Shown here in pieces: positions 36,110 to 46,227 of a stretch of DNA of 64,000 nucleotides. The first letter of the stretch is position 1. Each line of letters begins with the position of its first letter. The notes below the pieces were generated by a model that saw nothing but the letters and a program-made list of their open reading frames with translations, did not search any database and was not told the origin of the DNA. Made by a program: the position numbers and the translations under genes. Source of the DNA: Fodinibius sp. Rm-B-1B1-1 (GTDB lineage: Bacteria; Bacteroidota; Rhodothermia; Balneolales; Balneolaceae). The DNA lies in assembly GCF_038594945.1 (NCBI RefSeq), contig NZ_JBCFYD010000001.1, positions 248,001 to 312,000 on the forward strand. The letters run 5' to 3'.

Positions 36110-39100
36110 TTAATAATCATAATTCCACCTAAGATCTACGCCCTGACGAATATTATTACCCTGTCGCAGAATAAGCTTGAGGTCTTTGCGCAGCATATAC
36201 TCCAGCAAAAATCCAGTTTCCGGCGTTGACCCCGTAATTACATTCTGGATCGCAAAAAACACTTTAGGATTCAGATACCAACCTGTTGTAATAGAAGTCC
36301 CCGTTTCACCACCGGCCCGCGTGTTGTCAATTTTCACCACGTCAATTCCAAGCTGGCGGGTAGCAAGTGCTTCAACACGATCCAGCAATACATCCAAAGC
36401 CACATCAGCCGCCGTAGTATTACTACCCGAACTGGCCACTACCTGCTTCCATGAATCAAGGGCGTAAAACGGCTGACCAAAGAGAGTATAGCTGATAATA
36501 TTCTCGAGCTCCATTGGTGGCTGGCTTTCGTACCTGAATTTTGGATCCTCTACAGTCCCCTCAATGATATACCAAATCACAATTTCTTCTTGCGTCTGCG
36601 GTGGCTCATACCGGCTTCGGATATTAACCTGGGGATTCTCGGGATTACCACTAAATGTGACCACGCCCTCTTCAATATCAAACTCTTTGCCAAAAGGACG
36701 AGCATATCCGCTAGCTGCATTCATTGATCCAAACAATTGCAAATCCTCTCCACTTTTCTTAGCCAAGTCCAATTCCCCGGCCAGCTCTACCTCCATCTCC
36801 AGATAACGCTCATTTTGGATAAAAAACCGTTCATTAAATCCAATATCCATATCAAGCGCAAGAGAATCGTAAACGCTTACCGAAGGCCCAACCTCTTCCA
36901 ACGTATCAAGTCGAACCGTTTCAACTGATTTTTCCCCAAAATTATCCAGCTTCACAAAGCCCCTTAATACATCCAAACTGCCCGTCACCCTCGGATTTGT
37001 CAACGAACCTTTTGTTTGAGCATCAAGATTTATTACGGCATTGTATTGTGAGGTATTTGCTACCCTAAAACTTTTTGCCCGCATATTGATATTCATATCC
37101 CCGGGTACCAGCTGCTCTAAAGCCACCGTACCATTGGCATTAAACGTACCATTTCCACTTTGAGCTACCAACCGAGAAAGTCGTAATTGATCAGGAGTAA
37201 AAGTAATTTCTGAGTTTATATTATCTATTGTAATACCTGCTGGTACCAATCTAAAACGCCCTTTATTCAACGACAGATTTCCATCCGTTTTCAGATCATC
37301 CATCGTCCCTTTCACCTGTACGTTTCCATTTAAACGTCCCCGCACATCCCGAAGCAGAAGAGGATCTACAAAATCGTTAATTGCCCGTAAGTCAAAATCA
37401 TTCGTTTCTATATCTATGGCAATACGATCTTTTTGTTCTGGAAGACCTACCTCAAATGTCTTCATATCAATAAATAGCGGAAATTGAGCATTAATTTCTG
37501 CTGCAGGCTGGTTTAACGACATCACTGTAGCATCCATAGATAATACTTCATCCACATGCCGGTAATTCGCTCCAGCCGTAATAGAATCGATAGCTACCCC
37601 AGAAAGTACCGCATTTTTGAGGCTCACATCCGCATCAAATTCAGGATCTCCGGCCGTACCTCCCAAGGTTCCCCAAAATGATAATATACCCTGCGTTTCT
37701 GTTTCAATAGCTTCATCAAATAAACTGTTAAATCGTTCAATAGAAATATCCCATACTCGCAAATCCCCCGATATAGGTTCATTAAAAAAAGCCTCCTCAA
37801 ACTCTTGGGGATCACCCAATTTAAATGGCAAGTTTGCATCTCCGCTCATCAATTCTTCGCCCTGATCTTTTAAGGATAGGGTCCCCTCTAATCGTTCCTC
37901 TGCAACGCTCGCTGATACTAAGAGCGAATCAAATCCTCCCCCTTGAAATGACACTTCCGAAAGCAAAGCATGACCGCTTGCTTGTAAGTCAGTCCCTTTA
38001 CGATCGATGTTAAATTGTCCTGAAAGAACACCGTCAAAATAGGTATTGCCAAAAAAGCTACTTTGAATCACAGATACATTAAGCCCCTGTCCCTTCACAA
38101 ATCCCTGTTGTTCATCAGCACTCAAAGTAGGAATTCCCATCTCTAAAAAAGCCCCATCACCCGATGATATCCGCAAGGTATCCAACTGTAAACGTTCGTT
38201 TTGATACTCCAATCCAAAAGACTCTTCAAGCGTAAGAGTCCGATAGTCACTAATAAAATTCAACTCATTGGTATTTATGGAAATAGCATCAGGTGCTATA
38301 TCATAATCGCCAGACTGTTCAATTCTTCCCTCTGTAGCACTTGATAACTGGAAATTATACTGCCCCCTGGCCGTGCTATCTAAATAACTACCCTGGGTTT
38401 GAATTTGTAGATTCTGGAGGGGTACCCCCGAAAAAGAGGGTTGCTCCAGCTCTACATCAGTATGATAGCTAAGTGTATCACTGAGATGGATATCAACAGA
38501 ACCTTTTGCACGGTCGGTCATAAACAACGTATTATAAGCCACATTGCTTAAATCGACATTGCCTAAAAAATGTAAATCCTGATTATCTATAGGACGCAAA
38601 GTCCCCGTTATATTGCCCTCGGCTCGCAGTGTATCAACATAGGCCAACGGAGCCAGTACTGATAAATCTTTCACGTCCAAGTCCAAGAATAGTTCATTCT
38701 GTTCGTCATATAAATCCAACATATTTAACCGAAGGCTAAACGCCCCGTCGCTGATGCCGCTTTGCAGCCGAGCACTATCAACCTTGGCAACACCATCACG
38801 AATACCAAAATCTGCTGAGATAGTATCTAATAGCTCACCATTAATAATGGACGAATCGACTTCTACAGACGATTGCAACTGCATATTGGCGGGATCAAAA
38901 CCGGTTCCCCTTCCCTTGAACTGACCATTTATAGCTGTACTAAAATTCTGCTGCTCAAGGAACATGCCAAGATTAAAATTCTCCGTTTTTAGCTGGTAGG
39001 TATACGAAGGCAAATCATCCAGACCTTGCAATGAGGCAACCATCTCAATAAAGCTATCCCGGATTTTCATCTGACCATCAGCGCTAAAGGTATTGCTGCT

Positions 39101-40570
39101 AACTTGTCCTTTAACCCGAGCATTCGAAAGCTGGTACCCCAACATACCTCCCTCTTCCATTTCCAACGAATAATCCCAAGGTTGCTGGGCGGGATACCAA
39201 CCCGGGCCGCTTGCTTCTACTTTAAAGTTCAGCTTACCATTGTAGGTCGTATCCTGTACCCAATAGCCGGGATTAATATTCTCACCAGTGATATTAGTTT
39301 TTAACTTTGGGTTATCTACCCAGATGTTTGCAGCCTTAATATCAGCCGTAACATGCTGCTGGCCTTCCGTTGCAGTAAGCCCCAGTGCTATTGACTTGTT
39401 TTCCATATTTGCATTTCCAGACAGTTGCTGCAAGCGATACGGTTCATATATAATTTCCTTGGCTGAGAAACTCATTTTTCCTGCACTGTTATCCAAATCA
39501 CCAAGATTGACTTGACCATCAAATGTCAGATTAAACTGATCCAATCGCGGATAGGTTGAATCAGCCAGTAACGTTGCCAAATCCACCTTTGAAGCCGACG
39601 CAGTCACCTCTTGCACAATGAACTCTGAAGGCCATGCGAAACGACTCTCGAGGCTAAACGCTTCAAGCCCCTCGGCCTGCATAGCCAATGATAGAGTAAA
39701 CTGCTCAGGATTTCCCTGCATCGACAAGGAGACACTTACATCCTCACGCAGGGGATACTCGTCCATAATCGCTCTTATATCTTGCCAGTAAATAGGATTC
39801 GACTGAATATCAAACTGTATACTGGTATCAGAAACGGAAGCAAATCCATCGGCCTCTACCACCGACTTTCCAGTTGCCAGCATAAGCTGCTCAAGGGTTA
39901 CGCGCTGCTCCTTTGCTGCTGCCGACGCTTGGAATGCAATACCTTGGTCAATATTGGTTTCGTTGATATAAAAAGCTAAATCCCGCAACTCCAGGTTGTA
40001 ATCGTTACCATCAAATCCAAAACTACTCGCTACATCTAATTGATCGATTGTATAATGCGAACCTATTGGCAGGCTATCAGATTCTACGGAAACATTCCCC
40101 TCATTTAACCCAAAGTCCTGGACTTGGAATTTCATCATTGGTGAGGCCGTTGTATCGGATGATTCAACAACCAGACCTTCTACATTCCAGTGTCCCTCAT
40201 GCTGCCTCAGATTAACATGCGGACGATAAACCTGTAACTCCGATACTTCAATCTCTCCCCCTAAGAGGGTTAAAACATTATATCTTGTGTGGATAGAATC
40301 GATAGTTGCAATCGTATCCTGTTGCTGCAAAGCAATGCCCGAAAGCGTCACTTCTTTCCATAGATCCCCAGACAATCGCTCAATGGAAAAATCTGCATTG
40401 AGCTGACTATTGGCCATATCTACAATAAAAGTACGGGCATAGTTTTGAACGAATTCTGTTTTCAGAGAAAGACGCAACACCAATCCCAATACCAACACCG
40501 CAAAAAATACCCACAGGAAGCGCATTCCCCACTTTTTGAAACCACTATGTTGATTGTTTTGCTCGCTCAT
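36110..40570 (-). CDS. tamB: translocation/assembly module protein TamB (DUF490 family)
   Basis: 1486 aa. One N-terminal helix (residues 17-37) anchors it in the inner membrane. The body is a very long run of beta-repeats (AsmA/TamB-like, e.g. IDSIHTRYNVLTLLGGEIEV), and the last about 350 residues are the conserved TamB C-terminal domain (GNAEN... type segments such as VTFSGNPENPQVNIRSRYE). Such proteins bridge the periplasm and are implicated in outer-membrane protein assembly or phospholipid transport. Its ATG overlaps the stop of the upstream Omp85 gene by one base (TAATG). Confidence 0.93.
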   Translation of the reverse strand: MSEQNNQHSGFKKWGMRFLWVFFAVLVLGLVLRLSLKTEFVQNYARTFIVDMANSQLNADFSIERLSGDLWKEVTLSGIALQQQDTIATIDSIHTRYNVLTLLGGEIEVSELQVYRPHVNLRQHEGHWNVEGLVVESSDTTASPMMKFQVQDFGLNEGNVSVESDSLPIGSHYTIDQLDVASSFGFDGNDYNLELRDLAFYINETNIDQGIAFQASAAAKEQRVTLEQLMLATGKSVVEADGFASVSDTSIQFDIQSNPIYWQDIRAIMDEYPLREDVSVSLSMQGNPEQFTLSLAMQAEGLEAFSLESRFAWPSEFIVQEVTASASKVDLATLLADSTYPRLDQFNLTFDGQVNLGDLDNSAGKMSFSAKEIIYEPYRLQQLSGNANMENKSIALGLTATEGQQHVTADIKAANIWVDNPKLKTNITGENINPGYWVQDTTYNGKLNFKVEASGPGWYPAQQPWDYSLEMEEGGMLGYQLSNARVKGQVSSNTFSADGQMKIRDSFIEMVASLQGLDDLPSYTYQLKTENFNLGMFLEQQNFSTAINGQFKGRGTGFDPANMQLQSSVEVDSSIINGELLDTISADFGIRDGVAKVDSARLQSGISDGAFSLRLNMLDLYDEQNELFLDLDVKDLSVLAPLAYVDTLRAEGNITGTLRPIDNQDLHFLGNVDLSNVAYNTLFMTDRAKGSVDIHLSDTLSYHTDVELEQPSFSGVPLQNLQIQTQGSYLDSTARGQYNFQLSSATEGRIEQSGDYDIAPDAISINTNELNFISDYRTLTLEESFGLEYQNERLQLDTLRISSGDGAFLEMGIPTLSADEQQGFVKGQGLNVSVIQSSFFGNTYFDGVLSGQFNIDRKGTDLQASGHALLSEVSFQGGGFDSLLVSASVAEERLEGTLSLKDQGEELMSGDANLPFKLGDPQEFEEAFFNEPISGDLRVWDISIERFNSLFDEAIETETQGILSFWGTLGGTAGDPEFDADVSLKNAVLSGVAIDSITAGANYRHVDEVLSMDATVMSLNQPAAEINAQFPLFIDMKTFEVGLPEQKDRIAIDIETNDFDLRAINDFVDPLLLRDVRGRLNGNVQVKGTMDDLKTDGNLSLNKGRFRLVPAGITIDNINSEITFTPDQLRLSRLVAQSGNGTFNANGTVALEQLVPGDMNINMRAKSFRVANTSQYNAVINLDAQTKGSLTNPRVTGSLDVLRGFVKLDNFGEKSVETVRLDTLEEVGPSVSVYDSLALDMDIGFNERFFIQNERYLEMEVELAGELDLAKKSGEDLQLFGSMNAASGYARPFGKEFDIEEGVVTFSGNPENPQVNIRSRYEPPQTQEEIVIWYIIEGTVEDPKFRYESQPPMELENIISYTLFGQPFYALDSWKQVVASSGSNTTAADVALDVLLDRVEALATRQLGIDVVKIDNTRAGGETGTSITTGWYLNPKVFFAIQNVITGSTPETGFLLEYMLRKDLKLILRQGNNIRQGVDLRWNYDY

Positions 40571-42495
40571 TAAAATGCTTGACCTATGCTAAAATGAATA
40601 CCAATACGCTCCCATTTGCCACCGTAATCAGTACCTTGATAAATGTTCAAATCTCGCTCGGTGGGATTTAATTTATATCCCACATCGATGCGTACTGGTC
40701 CGATGGGCGATTGATAACGAAATCCACCTCCGACACCAAATTGAACAGGCCGCCTGCGAATACGTGCAAACGTCTCCCAAAGCTGTCCCCCATCAAAAAA
40801 AGCGGCCATCCCAAGCCCATCAATCAAAAAATTCAATTCTTGGCGTAGCTCTATATTAAATCCGAACATGGCACTTCCACCACGCGGCACATATTGTTCA
40901 AAGCCTGTACTGTCGGTTTGAGCATTCTTCGGCCCCAGCTGATTACGGTACCAACCCCGTACCGAGTTCGTTCCTCCCAGGTAATATCGAATATTGCTGG
41001 GCAATGAATCAGATTTAGCACTAAATATGGCCCCACCCTTTAGACGAGTAGCCAACATAGTTGAGTTTCCAAGACGAGTAAAACGACGAATATCTGCCGA
41101 TAGTTTTTGGAAGCTATAAGAAGCAAAACCAAAAAATCCAGAAAGTTCAAAATAAGGCTGAATAACCCATCCTTCTTGCTGACGGCCGTACCCCTGGCTG
41201 TAATATCCACTCAGCTGCAGGGAGGATAAGTCATATTCCAGTGTAGAATCCGGCAAGGTGGTATCAAAACTACGTGACAGCTCTTGGTTTTTGGTAAATT
41301 CATGGGAGGCCGATGCCGTCAGATTCTGGCTATAACGATAAATAAAACTGTTCGTAACACCAGCCCTAAACAGTTCGTAATTACTTTCTAACATGTGCTG
41401 ACCAAAAGGTGAAATAACCACACTGCTCTTGGTATTATAGACATAAGGAAATAAATAATTGATTGTTGCAAATTGTTCAATAAACGAAGCCCGTGCCGTC
41501 GCATTAAACCGGTGTGCCCGGTGACCTACATTACGATGTGTCCAGCTAACCTGTCCGCGTAACTTGTCTTCGGTCCCAAAACCGGCTAACAGTTCTACCG
41601 ATCGTTTTTCATTTTCACGAACACGCATTATCAAATTCAGGGTTGAATCTTTGGGCTGATCAGGAATACTTATAGTTGCAAACCGAAATAGATGGTGGTC
41701 AAAAATCTGCTGCTGAGCCTCCTGCAATTTGTCCATACTATATCGTTCTCCCCTCTTTAAATCAGCTTCGAGCATCACATAATCTTTGTCAATACTCTCG
41801 ATCCCTTCCACCTCCACCGAGTCAATATATGTTCGTGGTCCCAAATCAGATTGGATGGTAACATTTGCCGTTAATGCTGTGGAATCAATATCAGCCTTAA
41901 TATTGACCTCCGCATACGCATACCCCATATTCTTAAGAACATCCGTAAATCGTCCTACCACCTCCGGCTCTTTAATCATTTCATAGCGATTATTTTTTTG
42001 GTACGGGTGATCCCGTTGTGTTCTTTGATAAGCTGAACTTGCTCGAACATCTTTAACATGTTGCGTCGCTCCCTCAACCTCATATACTAAATCTGCTATC
42101 CGGATTGGCAACTGTTCCTTAACCCTAAAAGTAACTTCCTTTTTCCACTCTTTATTTTTTGTTTGAATACTATAATTGACCTTCACATTAATGAACCCTC
42201 GACGTTGATAATAATTTCGAATCCGTATTACATCACGTTTTATCTCCTGCTCATCCAGCTCAAATCCCGTTTTATCCCAAAACTTCAACTTTTCCCCAAA
42301 ACCGGGCGCCTCAGTAGCGACTTGGTTTTTAAGCACCATATTGGAATACGTTTTATTCCCTTCGAAGGTAACCTCCCACACTTGCGGATGAACCTCACTC
42401 CCATTATTAGCACGTTGTGCAGTAGTTGTAGTCACTCCCGCTACCATACAAATGGTGAATAGCAGTACATATTTTTCCAAGCCCAATAGCCGCAC
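40570..42495 (-). CDS. tamA: BamA/TamA-family outer-membrane protein
   Basis: 641 aa. Signal peptide followed by POTRA-like modules (VWEVTFEGNKTYSN, IADLVYEV, VEVEGIESIDKDYV) and a C-terminal 16-strand Omp85 barrel with the family motifs GGTNSVRGWYRNQLGP and IGPVRIDVGYKL. It ends in Phe (IGQAF), as outer-membrane proteins do. Coupling to tamB supports a TamA role. The start codon is GTG at 42495 (MRLLGLEKYVLLF); TTG codons at residues 4 and 6 are alternatives. Confidence 0.92.
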   Translation of the reverse strand: MRLLGLEKYVLLFTICMVAGVTTTTAQRANNGSEVHPQVWEVTFEGNKTYSNMVLKNQVATEAPGFGEKLKFWDKTGFELDEQEIKRDVIRIRNYYQRRGFINVKVNYSIQTKNKEWKKEVTFRVKEQLPIRIADLVYEVEGATQHVKDVRASSAYQRTQRDHPYQKNNRYEMIKEPEVVGRFTDVLKNMGYAYAEVNIKADIDSTALTANVTIQSDLGPRTYIDSVEVEGIESIDKDYVMLEADLKRGERYSMDKLQEAQQQIFDHHLFRFATISIPDQPKDSTLNLIMRVRENEKRSVELLAGFGTEDKLRGQVSWTHRNVGHRAHRFNATARASFIEQFATINYLFPYVYNTKSSVVISPFGQHMLESNYELFRAGVTNSFIYRYSQNLTASASHEFTKNQELSRSFDTTLPDSTLEYDLSSLQLSGYYSQGYGRQQEGWVIQPYFELSGFFGFASYSFQKLSADIRRFTRLGNSTMLATRLKGGAIFSAKSDSLPSNIRYYLGGTNSVRGWYRNQLGPKNAQTDSTGFEQYVPRGGSAMFGFNIELRQELNFLIDGLGMAAFFDGGQLWETFARIRRRPVQFGVGGGFRYQSPIGPVRIDVGYKLNPTERDLNIYQGTDYGGKWERIGIHFSIGQAF

Positions 42496-42678
42496 GTGGT
42501 TTTATCTGTGATTGAATTTTTATGTTTCGATATGATCAAACAGGATAACCAATAATAACATTTATTGATCTTCAAACGAAGTCTATCATTCTTTATTCCC
42601 TGTATCAAAAAATGATTTTAAGCATTTTGAATAGTACTTTCGATACCAAGAATAAAGTAAAACTATTAAACGTAATTC

Positions 42679-43947
42679 ATGGCAACATTCAATAAGATTC
42701 TGCATGCTTTAATTTTCTTTTCGTTCCTTATATTGTTCTGGGGATGCTCAACCTCTGGCGAATTTTCGGGCTACTCATATGATCCCGAAGGAGTAACAGA
42801 AACCTCAGATAAAGAAACAAACCCCCATTATACCCGTGTTATTGGCGTAAATGATGGGAGCATATGGGTAAGCAATGATTTTCCGGGTGCTCGGATGAAT
42901 GACTTCTATCAAGTCAACGACTCACTGTATCGCGTTACCATCAATCCCGAACGCGATGCTATTAATAACAGCCCGTGGTATGCTTTTCAAATTTGGAGCA
43001 CCCAACCCGATACTATTGATCTACAACTAACATACGAACACGGCACCCATCGATACCTGCCCAAGCTAAGTAATGACGGCAAACACTGGCAAGCCATAGA
43101 CAGCACCAGTTTTTCAACTGATACAACAAATGGAACTGCTACATTAACGCTTAATCTCAAAAAAAAACCGCTTTGGGTATCGGCTCAAGAACGCTACACC
43201 GCGGATAAATACCAACAGTGGTTCGATTCGCTATCACAAAAGCCATTTATAACGCCAGATACCGTCGGCTTTTCGCACAATAACCATCCTATTGTAAAAC
43301 TAAATATCAGTAATACAGATACCAGCAAGCCACGTGGTGTTATGATTATTACCGGCCGCTTGCATCCTCCTGAAGTAACGGGAGCTCTTGGGGCAGAAAC
43401 ATTTATCAATGAACTTTCTTCCGATACAGAACTGGCTCGCGATTTCAGAAATAACTTTGAAATCTTGGCATATCCGTTTGCAAATCCCGACGGCGTACAA
43501 CAGGGACACTGGCGCTATAATGCTCGAGGCGTAGATCTCAATCGCGACTGGGAGCATTTCAATCAGCCCGAAACACGTGCTATTCGCAATGATTTATTGC
43601 CTCTAAAAAATGATAGTCTACGCAAAGTCTATTACGGAATTGATTTCCACTCAACAGATGAAAACCTTTTTTATCCCATTAATCGAGAGGAAAAAACGTT
43701 TCCCGACGATTTCACTTACCAGTGGATCGACTCCCTAAAACAGGAGTTCCCCAAATATCCCATCGAAGTAGAACCCTTTCCACCGAATTCTCCAATCACC
43801 AAAAACTGGATTTTCCACACCTTTGGTGCCGATGCTGTCACCTACGAAATCAGCGATAATGCCCCGCGTGACAGCATGCACACGGTTACCCGTGAAAGTG
43901 CACGAATCATCATGAAACAATTGCTTGAAGAAAAACAAAAGCATTAA
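42679..43947 (+). CDS. M14-family zinc carboxypeptidase lipoprotein
   Basis: 422 aa. Lipoprotein signal with LILFWGC (Cys23). After an N-terminal beta domain of about 200 residues comes the M14 zinc site: GRLHPPEVTGA (His and Glu), NPDGVQQGHWRYNARGVDLNRDW, YYGIDFHSTDEN (third ligand) and the catalytic Glu in AVTYEISDN. This is the layout of the M14 subfamily with AGBL/deacylase-like relatives. It acts in the periplasm or at the surface on a peptide or amide substrate that cannot be identified. Monocistronic. Confidence 0.87.
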   Translation: MATFNKILHALIFFSFLILFWGCSTSGEFSGYSYDPEGVTETSDKETNPHYTRVIGVNDGSIWVSNDFPGARMNDFYQVNDSLYRVTINPERDAINNSPWYAFQIWSTQPDTIDLQLTYEHGTHRYLPKLSNDGKHWQAIDSTSFSTDTTNGTATLTLNLKKKPLWVSAQERYTADKYQQWFDSLSQKPFITPDTVGFSHNNHPIVKLNISNTDTSKPRGVMIITGRLHPPEVTGALGAETFINELSSDTELARDFRNNFEILAYPFANPDGVQQGHWRYNARGVDLNRDWEHFNQPETRAIRNDLLPLKNDSLRKVYYGIDFHSTDENLFYPINREEKTFPDDFTYQWIDSLKQEFPKYPIEVEPFPPNSPITKNWIFHTFGADAVTYEISDNAPRDSMHTVTRESARIIMKQLLEEKQKH

Positions 43948-44067
43948 CTCCGTAGACTTTGTATGTCTATAGCATATACTATCGTTCATGATTTCTTTAT
44001 CTTCGATTGCTATAATCATCATTATAAAAATACTCTTAGCCTGCTATCTGATTTATAAAACTTAACA

Positions 44068-44988
44068 ATGGCACATTCACACAACCACGGACATCACCAT
44101 CATCACCACGGCGAAGACCAAACAGAGGGACGCCTGTGGATATCCATCATTCTCAATTTTACTATCACCGCTGCTGAATTTATCGGTGGAATCATCTCCG
44201 GAAGTTTAGCTCTACTCTCCGATGCCCTGCATAATCTGAATGATACCACCTCGCTGGGTATCAGCCTTGTTGCTCGAAAAATTTCTAAAAAAGAAGCCAA
44301 CCGCGATAAAACCTTTGGCTACAAACGAGCCGAAATTATTGGAGCTTTTATCAATTTAATTACGCTCGTCATCATCGCGCTGTTTTTGATTAAGGAAGGC
44401 ATCGAGCGATTCTATAATCCCCAGCCCATTGACGGCATGGTGATGTTCATCGTAGCCATCATTGGGCTATTGGGAAATGTCATAACCGCCATCCTGCTAT
44501 ACCGCGACTCTAAAGAAAATCTCAATCTCCGCAGTGCCTATATCCATATTTTATCCGATGCCTTTTCATCGGTTGGCGTTATCATTGCTGGCGTACTTAT
44601 CCTTTGGTATCAACTGTACATCATCGATACCATTTTAACTATCATCATCGCCGGATACATCCTGTGGCAAAGCTACTACATGCTACGACAGACTATCAAT
44701 ATCTTAATGGAGAGTACCCCGACCGATATCGAAATTCCCAACGTTCACCAAGCTATGACACAAATCAACGGCGTGCTCGATATCCACCACCTCCACGTGT
44801 GGCGACTCGATGAAAAAAACATCCTGCTTGAAAGCCACGTTGTTATTGACGAAGACGACATGGGACAAATGGAATCCATAAAATCAGCCCTAAAAGAACT
44901 TCTCAGCACCAATTTTGATATCCACCACTCCACCCTCGAATTCGAATTTGAACCCTGCGAAGAACACCACGAAAGTCCCTGTAACTAA
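44068..44988 (+). CDS. czcD: cation diffusion facilitator (CzcD/ZitB-like)
   Basis: 306 aa. A histidine-rich cytoplasmic N-terminus (HNHGHHHHHHGED) precedes six helices with the paired metal motifs LLSDALHNLND (helix 2) and HILSDAFSSVG (helix 5). A C-terminal cytoplasmic domain ends in a His/Cys/Glu-rich tail (CEEHHESPC). It exports Zn2+ or similar ions with proton antiport at the inner membrane. The SCO gene starts 9 nt after its stop, so it heads a CDF-SCO-PCu(A)C operon. Confidence 0.94.
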   Translation: MAHSHNHGHHHHHHGEDQTEGRLWISIILNFTITAAEFIGGIISGSLALLSDALHNLNDTTSLGISLVARKISKKEANRDKTFGYKRAEIIGAFINLITLVIIALFLIKEGIERFYNPQPIDGMVMFIVAIIGLLGNVITAILLYRDSKENLNLRSAYIHILSDAFSSVGVIIAGVLILWYQLYIIDTILTIIIAGYILWQSYYMLRQTINILMESTPTDIEIPNVHQAMTQINGVLDIHHLHVWRLDEKNILLESHVVIDEDDMGQMESIKSALKELLSTNFDIHHSTLEFEFEPCEEHHESPCN

Positions 44989-44997
44989 ACCAACACT

Positions 44998-45576
44998 ATG
45001 AGCTCTACCCTCAAATTATTTTTCACCGCCCTTTTTATTCTTGCATCCATCACAGCATGTGGACCAGATGCCCTTTACGATCTTAGCGGCGATACCCACC
45101 AGCTTCGCAACACTGACAGCACCCTCGTTAATTTTCCCAGTGACTTCAAAGGCGAGCTCTCTCTCATCACCTTCATCTACACCAACTGCCCCGATGTGTG
45201 TCCCGTCATCACCGCTAACATGACCAATATCCAGCGCGCCCTCGACGACACCACCGACATCAACTTTATCGAAATTAGCTTCGATCCCGACCGCGATTCC
45301 CCCACCGCCCTCAAAAAATATAAAGACCTCTACAACCTTAACCAGCAATTTACGCTGCTCACCAGCTACCCGAACAATAGTGACGCACTGCTCGACAAGC
45401 TCGACATTATTGCCCAAAAAACCTACGCCAACCCAGACAGCAGCAACTACGATATGCGGCACTCCAACACCCTCTATCTCATGGACCGCAATGGCTACAT
45501 CCGCGCCGAATATCCCGCACACCGCGTCACCCCCGAACATGTCAAAGACGATATAAACTACCTCCGATCAGAATGA
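44998..45576 (+). CDS. sco: SCO1/SenC/PrrC-family copper protein
   Basis: 192 aa lipoprotein (SITAC, Cys21). The thioredoxin-like domain carries the copper CxxxC motif (CPDVC, Cys64 and Cys68) and the distal His in MRHSNTLYLMD. SCO proteins deliver copper to, or reduce, the CuA site of cytochrome c oxidase. It lies between the CDF gene and the PCu(A)C gene, overlapping the latter by four bases (ATGA). No oxidase genes are in the window. Confidence 0.94.
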   Translation: MSSTLKLFFTALFILASITACGPDALYDLSGDTHQLRNTDSTLVNFPSDFKGELSLITFIYTNCPDVCPVITANMTNIQRALDDTTDINFIEISFDPDRDSPTALKKYKDLYNLNQQFTLLTSYPNNSDALLDKLDIIAQKTYANPDSSNYDMRHSNTLYLMDRNGYIRAEYPAHRVTPEHVKDDINYLRSE

Positions 45577-46055
45577 AATACCTACCCCAACTTTTGCTCA
45601 TTCTACTTTCTGGCTGCTTCCTGTTTTTGGGATGTGGTTCTGAGTCGAATTCTTCGAACGACTCCAACTCAAAGCAAGAAGTCGTTCTCGGCAAAATAGC
45701 CCTCGACAACGGCTGGGCACGTCCCGGTTCACAACAAGCTAAAAGCGCGGCATATCTGCGTATCTCCAACGGCACCGCATCCCCCGATACCGTGCTTTCA
45801 TTCAGTAGCGATATTGCAGAAAGCGTAGAACTGCACGAATCTATTGAAAACAACGACGGTACCACAAGCATGCGTCCCGCCGGGCAGCAAGTCATCAAAG
45901 ACGGTGACAAGCTACTGCTCGAACCAGGCGGACTGCATCTAATGCTCATAAACCTAACCCAAGATTTAGCCGTTGGCGACTCGCTCCAACTTTCCATCGA
46001 CTTTGCAAGAGTAGGCACAAAAAACATTACCGTACCTATCCAAATACAGAATTAA
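45573..46055 (+). CDS. pccA: copper chaperone PCu(A)C
   Basis: 160 aa lipoprotein with LFLGC (Cys21). The copper site H-x11-M-x21-H-x-M is complete: His88, Met100, His122 and Met124 (VELHES, TTSMRP, GGLHLML). It binds Cu(I) in the periplasm and passes it to the CuA site with SCO. The ATGA overlap with sco shows coupled translation. Confidence 0.93.
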   Translation: MKYLPQLLLILLSGCFLFLGCGSESNSSNDSNSKQEVVLGKIALDNGWARPGSQQAKSAAYLRISNGTASPDTVLSFSSDIAESVELHESIENNDGTTSMRPAGQQVIKDGDKLLLEPGGLHLMLINLTQDLAVGDSLQLSIDFARVGTKNITVPIQIQN

Positions 46056-46136
46056 TATCTACCATCCGATGAGACCTAACAACAAGCATCCGCTTGTGCC
46101 ATTATCTATAAACTCCTATTATCACGTCAGTAAAAA

Positions 46137-46193
46137 CGGCGATGGAGTTCGCCTTCAACCGTTCCGACTACTGTCGGAGCTGATGACTCCTGT
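46137..46193 (+). promoter_or_regulatory. fluoride riboswitch (crcB RNA motif)
   Basis: All conserved parts are present in order: GGCGATGGAG, TTCGCC, AACCG, a CCGAC/GTCGG hairpin (46164-46168 with 46173-46177) and AGCTGATGACTCCTG. Pairings GGCG(46138-46141)/CGCC(46150-46153) and GGAG(46144-46147)/CTCC(46187-46190) form the known pseudoknotted aptamer. It lies 35 nt upstream of crcB. The expression platform is not obvious, so translational or transcriptional control cannot be decided. Confidence 0.95.
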
Positions 46194-46227
46194 TTAATTT
46201 AAACGGATTAACCTAACAGCAGTCATC

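Noticed and set aside
43960-43976. AGAC...GTCT hairpin after the M14 peptidase gene
   Set aside because: Only 4 bp of stem and no T run; not distinguishable from chance.
45016-45540. 174-codon frame antisense to the SCO gene
   Set aside because: A shadow of the GC-richer sco gene; the sense strand encodes a clear CxxxC SCO protein.
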